13,096 bases of DNA from an uncultured bacterium (GCA_937958665.1 CALGNM010000178.1:1-13096), one strand, 5' to 3'; shown: positions 1 to 7,045, counted from the first letter of the stretch. The notes: generated from the sequence alone by a model not told the origin. A program made the numbers and translations.

Positions 1-45
1 CCACCGAGATCTACACTCTTTCCCTACACGACGCTCTTCCGATCT
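1..45 (+). other. Illumina P5/TruSeq adapter sequence (artefact)
   Basis: These bases match the inner part of the Illumina universal P5/TruSeq read-1 adapter, from CCACCGAGATCTACAC to its final GCTCTTCCGATCT. They are library-derived and should be trimmed. Biological sequence starts at about 46, inside a transposase codon series. The adapter touches a mobile-element gene, so the contig probably stopped in a repeat that the assembler could not cross. Confidence 0.97.
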
Positions 46-46
46 C

Positions 47-289
47 ACCAAGGTCTACTTCGCCAAGCCCTACTCCTCCTGGCAGCGGGGCAGCAACGAG
101 CACGTCAATGGCATCCTGCGGCGATACCTGCCGCGCAATACAGACCTCGATACCGTTACAGACAAAGAGCTGGAAGCCATAGTCAACCAGATCAACGATC
201 GGCCCCGAAAAATTCTGGATTACCGGACACCGAATTAAGTCTTCCGACAAGAAATCAACCGATTAAGTAGGTACGGACCCCATCCTTAA
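47..289 (+). pseudogene. IS30-family transposase, C-terminal fragment with in-frame stop
   Basis: The reading frame from 47 gives the C-terminal catalytic part of an IS30-type transposase, which cuts and joins the element's ends. The family signature is visible: YFAKPYSSWQRGSNEHVNG carries the glutamate of the DDE triad (in the NE pair), followed by GILRRYLP and INDRPRKILDYRTPN. The frame stops at TAA 236-238. Translation beyond it continues in frame as VFRQEINRLSRYGPHP to TAA 287-289, and VF... is what normally follows 'TPxE' in this family. A GAA to TAA change therefore probably removed the last ~17 residues. The 5' part is missing at the contig end. The stop could also be an assembly error, since it lies near the contig edge. 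The truncated protein keeps its catalytic glutamate, so loss of activity is not certain. Confidence 0.75.
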
Positions 290-301
290 AAAACCACAAA
301 A

Positions 302-326
302 GTTGCATTTGAAAATGGAACTCAGG
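302..326 (+). repeat. probable right terminal inverted repeat of the IS30-type element
   Basis: Thirteen bases after the readthrough stop of the transposase frame lies a motif beginning GTTGCATTTGAAAATGG and ending ACTCAGG. In composition and position it fits a right-end IR of an IS30-family element. The matching left end is not in the window, so this rests on resemblance and position only. Confidence 0.45.
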
Positions 327-360
327 TAATATATCACAAAACCGCCCCATTTTCCACTCA

Positions 361-409
361 TATCATCAATTAGCAGCCATAAATTGGTTGTTGGCTGTTT
401 TATATGATA
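361..409. other. imperfect hairpin in intergenic DNA, possible rightward terminator
   Basis: An 8-bp stem (372-379 with 392-399, one G-U pair) encloses a 12-nt loop. An outer 6-bp match pairs TATCAT at 361-366 with ATGATA at 404-409 across an unpaired interval. On the plus strand the inner stem runs into TTTTAT, so it could end transcription leaving the insertion sequence. The stem is weak, the loop is large, and no gene lies between 290 and 526. Confidence 0.3.
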
Positions 410-487
410 ATGACTTTTACACTAGGATAATATTGCCAGCAAGGTTCTATGTCCTCGGGAAGTCCTATCAACCTGAACAGATAAACA

Positions 488-515
488 AAGTCGGCAACCG
501 ATGGGTTGCCGACTT
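488..515 (-). terminator. intrinsic terminator of the leftward redox operon
   Basis: A perfect 12-bp inverted repeat (AAGTCGGCAACC at 488-499, GGTTGCCGACTT at 504-515) has a 4-nt loop. Read on the minus strand, it lies just after the stop codon at 527 and is followed by a T-rich run (TGTTTAT). Position, stem strength and orientation all fit a Rho-independent terminator for the minus-strand operon. The plus-strand side has no good T tract. Confidence 0.85.
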
Positions 516-526
516 AAGCAAGGTTT

Positions 527-1027
527 CTATATTTTGTATTCTTCAAACCTCTCCTGCTTGGCCCGGCAGATGGGGCAGATCGGCGGGGCTTCCGGCCGGG
601 CGCATAGGTAGCCGCAGACCTGGCAGCGCCAGGTTTTTATGGGTTTGGCATCCGGCTTGTTCTGAATCTCCTCCATCGATCCCTCCTCCTGTTTGCCGGA
701 CGTGTTTGCCGGCGGCCTCCGTTCGGGAATGGGGTCGGGCGGCAGGCCTTTTTGGACGTACTGCTCGGTCACATACAGGGCGCAGTAGCAGCGGCCGTAT
801 TCCTCCAGGTCGGGATCCCGGTACTGGCAGGGGCAGATGATGTCTAAGTCGGCGATCCGGTCTCCCGAGGACGGCCGGCAGGGGCAGTTCCAGTATCCCA
901 GCCTTGCCTCGTTGGACGCCAAGCCCTCGATGATGCCCTCCAGTATCTCCCGGTCGGGGTTGAGCCGGTAGCCCTCTTTCTCGGCCAGCTCCCGGATCTC
1001 CCTTTCAATCCTTTCCGTTTCGCTCAC
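527..1027 (-). CDS. ferredoxin:thioredoxin reductase catalytic-subunit-like protein fused to a rubredoxin-type domain
   Basis: The N-terminal ~95 residues belong to the FTR catalytic (beta) family, which uses a [4Fe-4S] cluster next to a redox disulfide to move ferredoxin electrons to a thiol protein. The family cysteines are CPC (48-50), CPC (65-67) and CYC (80-82). Spacing between motifs is 14 and 12 residues, against 16 and 8 in the plant/cyanobacterial enzyme, and the last motif has Tyr where that enzyme has His (CHC). After a Pro-rich linker (~95-130) comes a rubredoxin-type Fe(Cys)4 domain: WRCQVCGY (Cys135, Cys138) and CPIC (Cys151, Cys154). The start is GTG at 1027, overlapping the glutaredoxin stop by 4 bp (GTGA), which suggests coupled translation; a GAAAGG lies 7 nt upstream. 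The natural partner is probably the adjacent glutaredoxin. Residue Met118 is preceded by a strong Shine-Dalgarno sequence, so the rubredoxin part might also be made alone. Confidence 0.9.
   Translation of the reverse strand: MSETERIEREIRELAEKEGYRLNPDREILEGIIEGLASNEARLGYWNCPCRPSSGDRIADLDIICPCQYRDPDLEEYGRCYCALYVTEQYVQKGLPPDPIPERRPPANTSGKQEEGSMEEIQNKPDAKPIKTWRCQVCGYLCARPEAPPICPICRAKQERFEEYKI
681..690 (-). promoter_or_regulatory. strong internal Shine-Dalgarno before Met118 of the FTR-rubredoxin gene
   Basis: On the minus strand AGGAGGAGGG is followed by ATCG and then an in-frame ATG at 674-676. This is one of the best ribosome binding sites in the window, but it lies inside a coding region at the joint between the FTR domain and the rubredoxin domain. 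Initiation here would give a 49-residue stand-alone rubredoxin-type protein. It could equally be a relic of two formerly separate genes. The same bases encode Gln-Glu-Glu-Gly, so chance is possible. Confidence 0.55.
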
Positions 1028-1308
1028 GACAGGGCCTTTCGGATCTCGGACTCCTTGAAACCGACGACAACCTTCTCCCCGTCGATCACCATGGTGGGAA
1101 AGCTCTGGGCCGGATTTATACGGGCCAATTCGGACATGGCCTCGGCTTCCTCCCGGCCTTTCAGCTGGTCGACAAATACGTACTGGTACTCAATGTCCAT
1201 CTCGTCCAAGAGCCGCTTGGTCTTCTTGCACCAGACGCAGGTGGACAGAGCATAGAGCGACACCTGATGGGTGCGGTCGCCGCCCGGCACCCGGCTGAAG
1301 GCGGTCAT
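1024..1308 (-). CDS. glutaredoxin family protein
   Basis: This 94-residue protein has a thioredoxin fold with a CxxC active site, CVWC at 24-27, in the context LYALSTCVWCKKTKRLL. The cis-proline segment is FPTMVIDG (70-77), followed by VVGF. The first 16 residues are a short extension before the fold. Members of this family shuttle electrons between thiols in the cytoplasm. The gene overlaps the upstream DOMON gene by 4 bp (ATGA, 1305-1308) and the downstream FTR-like gene by 4 bp (GTGA). That arrangement points to a dedicated electron donor-acceptor pair: ferredoxin to FTR-like protein to glutaredoxin. The target of the reduced glutaredoxin is unknown. A classical GSH-binding role cannot be assumed, because the CVWC site also fits NrdH-like and other glutathione-independent forms. 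Confidence 0.9.
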   Translation of the reverse strand: MTAFSRVPGGDRTHQVSLYALSTCVWCKKTKRLLDEMDIEYQYVFVDQLKGREEAEAMSELARINPAQSFPTMVIDGEKVVVGFKESEIRKALS

Positions 1309-1904
1309 TTCTCTCTCCCTGTCTCGGCCGGCTGGGCCGGGGTCCGGGTCATCTTGAGGCTGCCGGACGATTTCTTTGTGTGTTTGGACAGCTTGCCTTT
1401 GTCCTTATGATAGGCCAGCAGGAACGGCACCTCCCGGCCGGTAGCGATGACCTGACCATTGGCCAGGACCAGCGGCAGGACGAACTCCATAACCAGCCGG
1501 CCATCGACCAGCCTGGCCTGCCCCGAAATCAGGCGCGGCTTTTCAGCCGGGGCATGCCTGAAGAAGGGCTTGCCCAGATGCTCCTGCACCACCCAATTCC
1601 CCTGCCCATCCTGGAAGCCGATGACCATCACCGCCCCGTTCATCCCGGCCGAGCCCAGGCCCAAAGCCAGCCAGCCCGACCCGGGGCTCCTCATGGCCGC
1701 TTGGAGGTTGTGGCTGTCGGCCTGCCAGAAGACCTCTATTCCGGTCCGACGGTCGACGAAGGAGGATCGGTACTCGCCCGGCTCTATGGCCCCGTCAACC
1801 TTGATGGCGGACTGGTCCAGCTGGAACACCTCACGGGGCCCGGCCCCCTGGGCCAAGGCTTGCCCGCAGGCCAGCATCAGTATGGCAGCTATCAGTCGGC
1901 GCAT
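1305..1904 (-). CDS. exported DOMON domain-containing protein (copy 1)
   Basis: The N-terminus is a Sec signal peptide (MRRLIAAILMLACGQALA, likely cut before Gln19), so the product is outside the cytoplasmic membrane. Residues ~35-170 form a DOMON beta-sandwich: DGAIEPGEY, GWLALGLGSAGMNGAVMVIGF and EFVLPL. DOMON domains bind haem b or sugars in electron-transfer and carbohydrate proteins. Met93 and His166 sit at the same positions in the paralogue next door and could be axial haem ligands; this is inference. The C-terminal tail is Lys/Ser-rich (KLSKHTKKSSGSLK), then polar. AGGAG lies 8 nt before the ATG at 1904. The gene follows the second DOMON gene by 20 bp and overlaps the glutaredoxin gene by 4 bp. 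Confidence 0.85.
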   Translation of the reverse strand: MRRLIAAILMLACGQALAQGAGPREVFQLDQSAIKVDGAIEPGEYRSSFVDRRTGIEVFWQADSHNLQAAMRSPGSGWLALGLGSAGMNGAVMVIGFQDGQGNWVVQEHLGKPFFRHAPAEKPRLISGQARLVDGRLVMEFVLPLVLANGQVIATGREVPFLLAYHKDKGKLSKHTKKSSGSLKMTRTPAQPAETGREK

Positions 1905-1924
1905 GTCGGTTTCTCCTAAAATGG

Positions 1925-2530
1925 TTACAGGCTGTCGGCCGCCGCCGGGACGTCATGGGCCCGCTCCGGCTTTCCCAAAACCAGGCTGGCCGAGCTCTTG
2001 ATGGAGGGCCGGCCCTTGAACGAGGTCTTGGTCTTGTGGCAAGCCAGCACGAAGGGCATGGGCTGTCCCGGCACGATCACCTGGCCGTTGGACAGGGTCA
2101 GCGGCATGGCGAACTCTATGACCGTTCCCTTGCCGGCCGAGCCGGTGGCGAAATTGATAAGCGAAGGCTTGTCGATCGGCCGGTGGGTCGACACCCAGCT
2201 GCCGGTATGTTCGTCCACCCGCCCGCCTCCCGACAGATGGTAGCCGATGAACATGGAGCTGCCCCGGATCTTGCTGTTCCCGAAGGCGATGGCCACCCAC
2301 CCCGGATGGGGGCTCTGCAGGGCCAGGTACAGCAGCTGGCCGTCGCTTACCCAGCCCACCCTGATGCCGGTCTTGGAGTCGGTGAAGACGGCCGGGTACT
2401 CGCCCTCGGACAGCTTACCGTCCATCTTCACCTCTACCGAAGACAGATTGGGGATCCCGTGGGTTTTAACCTGGGCTAAGCCCGGCCCGGCCAATCCCAG
2501 GGCCGCCAGGACCAATAGCAGCCTCTTCAT
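1925..2530 (-). CDS. exported DOMON domain-containing protein (copy 2)
   Basis: This is a 201-residue paralogue of the following gene and almost certainly a tandem duplicate. It shares the plan of signal peptide, DOMON domain and basic tail. The signal peptide is MKRLLLVLAALGLAGPGLAQ. The DOMON core includes DGKLSEGEY, GWVAIAFGNSKIRGSSMFIGY, EFAMPLTLSNGQV and PFVLACHK. Met93 and His165 match Met93 and His166 of copy 1. Overall identity has drifted, and DEHTGSW here corresponds to QEHLGKP there, so the two probably differ in ligand or partner. The start at 2530 is supported by AGGAGG 5 nt upstream. The flavin reductase-like gene lies 21 bp upstream. A role in envelope electron transfer is an inference from this context. 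Confidence 0.85.
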   Translation of the reverse strand: MKRLLLVLAALGLAGPGLAQVKTHGIPNLSSVEVKMDGKLSEGEYPAVFTDSKTGIRVGWVSDGQLLYLALQSPHPGWVAIAFGNSKIRGSSMFIGYHLSGGGRVDEHTGSWVSTHRPIDKPSLINFATGSAGKGTVIEFAMPLTLSNGQVIVPGQPMPFVLACHKTKTSFKGRPSIKSSASLVLGKPERAHDVPAAADSL

Positions 2531-2551
2531 CTGGGCCTCCTGTTATGTGGT

Positions 2552-3076
2552 TTACAGTTTTGCGGCGTCGCCGGCCAGACAATTCATCACCTGGCCCACG
2601 TACATCCGGTGATAGTCCTTGATGGGGTAGCTCTTGTGAATTTCGGGGTCCAAAAACCTTTGGGGGTTGAGATCCTGGTGGTAGATCTTGCGGCACTCCA
2701 GCACCAGCCGGGCCTGTCGGAAGTAGACGGCCCCGCTGACGCCCTTCTCCGGGGTCAGCCCGGTCTCTTTGGCCTTGTCCACCTGGCGGCCGGACTTGGT
2801 GCCGCAGAGTTCCAGGGTTTTGCGGTATTGCTCGGAGAAGAAGCACAGGCTGAAGTACTCGCTCTGCTCCATAAATCCGTAGGTATGCCGGGTGGGACGC
2901 ACGAAACAAAAGGCCACCGGCTTGTGCCACAGCACCCCCAAGCCTCCCCAGCTGGCGGTCATCATGTTGAAGGCTTCCATTTTGCCGGCGGTGATCAGCA
3001 TCCAGTCCTGGTCGATCAGCCGGAAGACGTTGTCCGGTATCCGGGTCGGTTCGATCTGCCTGAAATGTCCTTCCAT
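2552..3076 (-). CDS. flavin reductase-like (flavoredoxin-type) protein
   Basis: This 174-residue protein fits the FMN-binding split-barrel family of flavin reductases and flavoredoxins. Visible signatures are NMMTASWGGLGVLW (37-50), which lines the flavin pocket in this family, and VRPTRHTYGFMEQSEYFSL (59-77), the usual phosphate-side segment. Members reduce FMN/FAD with NAD(P)H or carry electrons as bound FMN; the sequence does not show which. There is no signal peptide, so it is cytoplasmic. A purine-rich GAGGGGGAG lies 6 nt before the ATG. It sits between the SpoIIAA-like gene (13 bp away) and the DOMON pair (21 bp away), all in one direction. In anaerobes, flavoredoxins often act in ferredoxin-linked chains, which suits the neighbourhood. 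Confidence 0.85.
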   Translation of the reverse strand: MEGHFRQIEPTRIPDNVFRLIDQDWMLITAGKMEAFNMMTASWGGLGVLWHKPVAFCFVRPTRHTYGFMEQSEYFSLCFFSEQYRKTLELCGTKSGRQVDKAKETGLTPEKGVSGAVYFRQARLVLECRKIYHQDLNPQRFLDPEIHKSYPIKDYHRMYVGQVMNCLAGDAAKL

Positions 3077-3089
3077 GGCTATCTCCCCC

Positions 3090-3458
3090 TCATTGTTCCT
3101 GTCCGGCCAGCCAGTCCAGCGCCTGTTCCACGGTGTCGCAGGCTTTAATGTTGCGGCCGGTCAATTTGACGATGGCGGTTAATAGGATCTTCTTTATTCC
3201 GACCACCCCGGTCACCGCGCTGGCCCTGATGAAGGGGGTGTTGGCCCTGGAGTAGGCCTTGACCGCCTCGGCCCCCCGGGCCTCGTAACGGGTGTCCAGG
3301 CAGTTGGTCAGCAATAGAAGAGACTTGGGCGGCTGGGAATCTATCACCTGCCGGGCCTGGCCCAGGACCGCCACGATCTCGTCGGGATCCTTAAGCCCGG
3401 ATAGATCAACATGGAGGATCCGCCCTCCTTTATGCTCCGTGAAGCCAACCCGTTCCAT
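3090..3458 (-). CDS. SpoIIAA/STAS-like small protein, function unknown
   Basis: This 122-residue soluble protein resembles SpoIIAA-like (STAS/CRAL-TRIO-type) proteins. It opens with a strand, ILHVDLSGLKDPDEIVAVLGQAR, then a segment SLLLLTNC, and a later helix-strand-helix with the pattern TPFIRASAVTGVVGIKKILLTAIVKLTGR. The ending is EQALDWLAGQ. STAS-type proteins often bind nucleotides or partner proteins as switches. No catalytic motif is visible. AGGAG 6 nt upstream supports the ATG at 3458. The gene starts only 9 bp after the korB stop, so it may regulate or accompany the oxidoreductase. Fold assignment is moderately secure; function is not known. Confidence 0.6.
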   Translation of the reverse strand: MERVGFTEHKGGRILHVDLSGLKDPDEIVAVLGQARQVIDSQPPKSLLLLTNCLDTRYEARGAEAVKAYSRANTPFIRASAVTGVVGIKKILLTAIVKLTGRNIKACDTVEQALDWLAGQEQ

Positions 3459-3467
3459 TCCCTACTC

Positions 3468-4328
3468 CTATCTGAATTCGTCAACCAGCTGGCGGCGGGC
3501 AGGGAGGTCGAGCGCCTGGCCCAGCAGCGTTCCCTTTTCCAATTGGGGCAGCCTTTGATCCAATGGTTCCCGCGAATTGCGGTAGATAATCCCGACGGGA
3601 ATCCTTTCTCCCCACTCCTGGGCCCTGGCCAGGGCCGCCCCCTTGTCGAAGGGATCGTATTCCGGCGGCAGTTTGTAGACCCGCTCCTGATACCACTTGA
3701 GGGTGTTGACCTTGTTGAAGGTGACGCAGGGCTGCAGGATGTCGATGAATGAGAAACCCGGGTTATTAAGGGCGGCCGCGATCAGGCCGGTCAGGTGCTC
3801 GATGTCCCCGGCGAAGCCCCGGGCCACCAGGGAGCATTCGGCGCCTATGGCCATCATCAGGGGCTGCTCGGGCAGGTTGAGGCTGCCGAACGGCGTCGAC
3901 GGGCTGACAAACCCGGCTTCCGATGTCGGCGAAGTCTGTCCCTTGGTCAGTCCGTAGACCTGGTTGTTATGGACCAGGTAGGTCAGGGTGAGGTTCCGAC
4001 GCATGGCATGGACGAAATGGTTGCCGCCCTCGGCATAGCCGTCCCCATCGCCGCCCTCGGCGATGACCTGCAGGGAGTGATTGGCCAGCTTGATGCCCTG
4101 GGCCGCCGGCAGAGCCCTGCCATGCAGGCCGTTGAACAGGTTGCACCTCAGGTAGTGGGGCAGCTTGGCCGCCTGCCCGATGCCGGAGGAGAAGGCAGTC
4201 TGGTGGGGCGGGATGCCTGTCCGGGTCAAAGCCCCCTTGACGGCCTGCAGAATGGCATGGTTGAAACAGCCTGGGCACCAGGCGATCGGATCGTGGCTTT
4301 GGTATATGTCTTCGCTTATTTTATTCAT
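3468..4328 (-). CDS. korB: 2-oxoacid:ferredoxin oxidoreductase, beta (TPP-binding) subunit
   Basis: The beta subunit binds thiamine diphosphate and, in classical members, a [4Fe-4S] cluster. With the alpha/gamma chain it oxidatively decarboxylates 2-oxoacids with CoA and ferredoxin. Visible motifs are WCPGC (17-21), LHGRALPAAQGIKLAN (68-83), the TPP motif GDGDGYAEGGNH (93-104) with NNQVYGLTKGQTSPT (121-135), and LQPCVTFN (Cys201). The classical third cluster cysteine, usually in GIGC, is replaced by Gln (GIGQ, residue 52), while Cys62 lies ten residues further on. The family is usually about 280-300 residues, so this is full length. The ATG overlaps the korA stop by 4 bp (ATGA), which implies coupled translation and stoichiometric subunits. 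The substrate (2-oxoglutarate, pyruvate or a branched-chain oxoacid) cannot be read from the sequence; the symbol marks the family. Confidence 0.93.
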   Translation of the reverse strand: MNKISEDIYQSHDPIAWCPGCFNHAILQAVKGALTRTGIPPHQTAFSSGIGQAAKLPHYLRCNLFNGLHGRALPAAQGIKLANHSLQVIAEGGDGDGYAEGGNHFVHAMRRNLTLTYLVHNNQVYGLTKGQTSPTSEAGFVSPSTPFGSLNLPEQPLMMAIGAECSLVARGFAGDIEHLTGLIAAALNNPGFSFIDILQPCVTFNKVNTLKWYQERVYKLPPEYDPFDKGAALARAQEWGERIPVGIIYRNSREPLDQRLPQLEKGTLLGQALDLPARRQLVDEFR

Positions 4329-6055
4329 AATGTCTTTAAGCTGTCGGTTATGTACCGGGCCGTGATCGGCCGGCCGTCGAACTTCCGTATCGCCCCGTCC
4401 GCCCTTATTCCCAGTTCGGTCAGCAGCAGCTTATCCAGCTGGCCGGTGGCGTTCTGCTCCACCACGATCACCCTCTGGTAGCCCCGGGCTATCTCCCTTA
4501 TCTCCATGGAGAGCGGGTAGGGCTGGCCGATGTGCAGCCCGGCCGCGCTTCCCCCCTGCCGGTTGATGACCTCCACCGCCTCCTTCACCGGCCACTTGGT
4601 GGTGCCGAAGCCCACCAGCAGGACCTGGTCTCCGGCCCCGCACAGTTCGGGGGCCAGCGACTCCTCCTGCAGGCCATGAAGCTTCCTCAGCCGCTTGGCA
4701 TTCATCTGCAGCCGGACGGCGGCCTCCTCGGCGATGTGCCCCTCCTCGCCGTGTTCGTCGCTGTCCCAGTAGCCCACCGCGTCGGGGGTGCCGGGAACCA
4801 GCCGGGGCGAGATGCCGTCGGGACTTAAATGATATCTTTTATATTCGCCCTTCGACCCGTCCCAACTGTCGATCAGCTTTCCCCGATCGATGGTCAGAGC
4901 CCCCGTGTCGATATCATCCAGCGTCCATAAAGAATCGTTCAGGTTCTGGTCGCCCAGCACGATGACCGGGATCTGGTAGCGGTCGGCCAGGTTGAAGGCA
5001 ATGTTCATGCATTGGATGGTCTCGGCGGCGTCGCCCGGGGCCAGGATGGCCCGGGGGAACTCCCCGTGCCCCCCGTAGAGGGCGAACATCAGGTCTCCCT
5101 GCTCGGTCCGGGTGGGAAAACCGGTGGCCGGGCCGGGCCGCTGGGCCAGAAAGATGACCAGCGGAGTCTCGGTCATCCCGGCCAGCGACAGCCCCTCGGC
5201 CATCAGGGCGAAGCCTCCGCCAGAGGTGGCGGTCAGGCTGCGCACCCCGGCGAAGGAGCCCCCCAGTGCCAGGTTGACCGCCGCGATCTCGTCCTCGGCC
5301 TGCTCCACGACGATCCCCAGCTCCGTCTGCTTGGAGGCCAGGTATTCCATGATGCCGGTGGAGGGAGACATGGGATAGGCCGACATGAACTTGAGGCCCG
5401 AAAGGGCGGCCCCCAGCCCGGCGGCCTGGCTGCCGTTCATCAACAACCTGGCTTTGGGCTTTTCGCTTTCAGCCTTCAGCTGACAATAGGGACAGGCGCC
5501 CGGCGGAAATTTTTTCGAGGAGTATTCGAACCCCGCCCGGGCCGCCCGGATGTTGGCCTCCACCATGGCGTCGCCTTTGGCGGCGAAGATGTCACCCAGG
5601 GTGTCGGCCAGGACATCGAAATCGTATTCCATCAGGTTGAAGCACACCCCGCAGGCCACCGAGTTGACCAATATCTTGTTCTGCCCGGCCTCCACCGCCA
5701 GCTTTTCCATCGGCACCGGGAACAGGTTCAATCCATCATTTAGAATTTTAAGATCTTCAATTTGCAATTTTTCGTCGTATACAATGACCCCGTTGTCAAT
5801 CATCTCTCCGGAATGGAGCTTGATGGAATCCTGGTTGAGGGCGATCAGGATGTTGACCCCTTCGGACAGCCCGCCCACCGGGTGATCGGAGATGCGGATG
5901 GCCGAGGAATTGTGCCCGCCCCGGATCCGGGACATCAGGTCCTGGTAGCCGTAGATGTAATAGCCCTGCCGGGTGAGTGATCTGGCCAGGATGGTGGAGA
6001 TGGTCATCATGCCCTGCCCGGCCGCACCGGCTATTTTGATGGTGAGGTCTATCAT
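4325..6055 (-). CDS. korA: 2-oxoacid:ferredoxin oxidoreductase, fused gamma-alpha subunit
   Basis: This 576-residue chain joins the gamma domain (about 1-190; IAGAAGQGMMT at 8-18, MSRIRGGHNS at 41-50) to the alpha domain (about 200-576). Alpha motifs are AYPMSPSTGIMEYLA (226-240), EQAEDEIAA (251-259), the TATSGGGF loop (275-282), AQRPGPATGFPTRTEQGD (304-321) and VVEQNATGQL (531-540). The YPMSPST segment is the family's YPITPST-type active-site motif that contacts substrate and cofactor. A CPYC pair (188-191) lies at the domain joint. No ferredoxin-like delta subunit is encoded nearby, so electrons probably go to a separate ferredoxin. The start at 6055 has only a weak ribosome binding site (GATGA). 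The MBL-fold gene ends 31 bp upstream. The enzyme is cytoplasmic and oxygen-sensitive in known members. Confidence 0.93.
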   Translation of the reverse strand: MIDLTIKIAGAAGQGMMTISTILARSLTRQGYYIYGYQDLMSRIRGGHNSSAIRISDHPVGGLSEGVNILIALNQDSIKLHSGEMIDNGVIVYDEKLQIEDLKILNDGLNLFPVPMEKLAVEAGQNKILVNSVACGVCFNLMEYDFDVLADTLGDIFAAKGDAMVEANIRAARAGFEYSSKKFPPGACPYCQLKAESEKPKARLLMNGSQAAGLGAALSGLKFMSAYPMSPSTGIMEYLASKQTELGIVVEQAEDEIAAVNLALGGSFAGVRSLTATSGGGFALMAEGLSLAGMTETPLVIFLAQRPGPATGFPTRTEQGDLMFALYGGHGEFPRAILAPGDAAETIQCMNIAFNLADRYQIPVIVLGDQNLNDSLWTLDDIDTGALTIDRGKLIDSWDGSKGEYKRYHLSPDGISPRLVPGTPDAVGYWDSDEHGEEGHIAEEAAVRLQMNAKRLRKLHGLQEESLAPELCGAGDQVLLVGFGTTKWPVKEAVEVINRQGGSAAGLHIGQPYPLSMEIREIARGYQRVIVVEQNATGQLDKLLLTELGIRADGAIRKFDGRPITARYITDSLKTL

Positions 6056-6086
6056 GTTTTCATCTAGCCCAGCCCTTATAACCCTC

Positions 6087-6911
<825 letters not shown>

Positions 6912-6969
6912 TCGCCCCTCGCTGAAGTATTGATAGCAATAATTTTTCGGCAGATAAACGACACGATCT

Positions 6970-6996
6970 GTCATTCCCGCGAAGGCGGGAATCCAG
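6970..6996. repeat. dispersed palindromic repeat (ATTCCCGC-GAAG-GCGGGAAT type)
   Basis: An 8-bp perfect inverted repeat (6973-6980 with 6985-6992) around a GAAG loop is flanked by GTC and CCAG. This form (GTCATTCCCGCG...CGGGAATCCAG) is a very common intergenic repeat in many bacterial genomes. In translation it gives the familiar 'SRLRGND' peptide seen in spurious ORFs. It sits between the HD-GYP gene and the MBL operon, where it could act as a hairpin, an integration site or an mRNA stabiliser. It also overlaps the longer, less likely start of the MBL gene. Confidence 0.85.
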
Positions 6997-7045
6997 ATAC
7001 GGATGCAATTTTTAATTCATCACGAACCTGGTACTGGTATGGCAA

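Larger units (their letters stand above)
46..326 (+). mobile_element. 3' end of an IS30-family insertion sequence
   Basis: The segment holds the last part of an IS30-type DDE transposase gene, then a short AT-rich tail, then a motif beginning GTTGCATTTGAAAA and running to about 326. That motif resembles the terminal inverted repeats of IS30-family elements (recalled similarity, not computed). The left end lies beyond the contig edge, so the inverted repeat and target duplication cannot be checked. The right boundary near 326 is inferred. Confidence 0.7.

Noticed and set aside
11-250. Minus-strand open frame of 79 codons
   Set aside because: It is antisense to the IS30 transposase and ends in adapter-derived residues; it is an artefact.
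388-840. Plus-strand open frame of 150 codons
   Set aside because: It crosses the terminator and lies antisense to the FTR-rubredoxin gene; its translation is Pro/Arg/Gly-rich with no family likeness.
3795-4481. Plus-strand 228-codon frame opposite korB
   Set aside because: Shadow frame; korB motifs on the minus strand are clear.
5012-5743. Long plus-strand frame opposite korA
   Set aside because: It is a GC-rich shadow of korA with low-complexity Gly/Pro/His content; the korA motifs are decisive.
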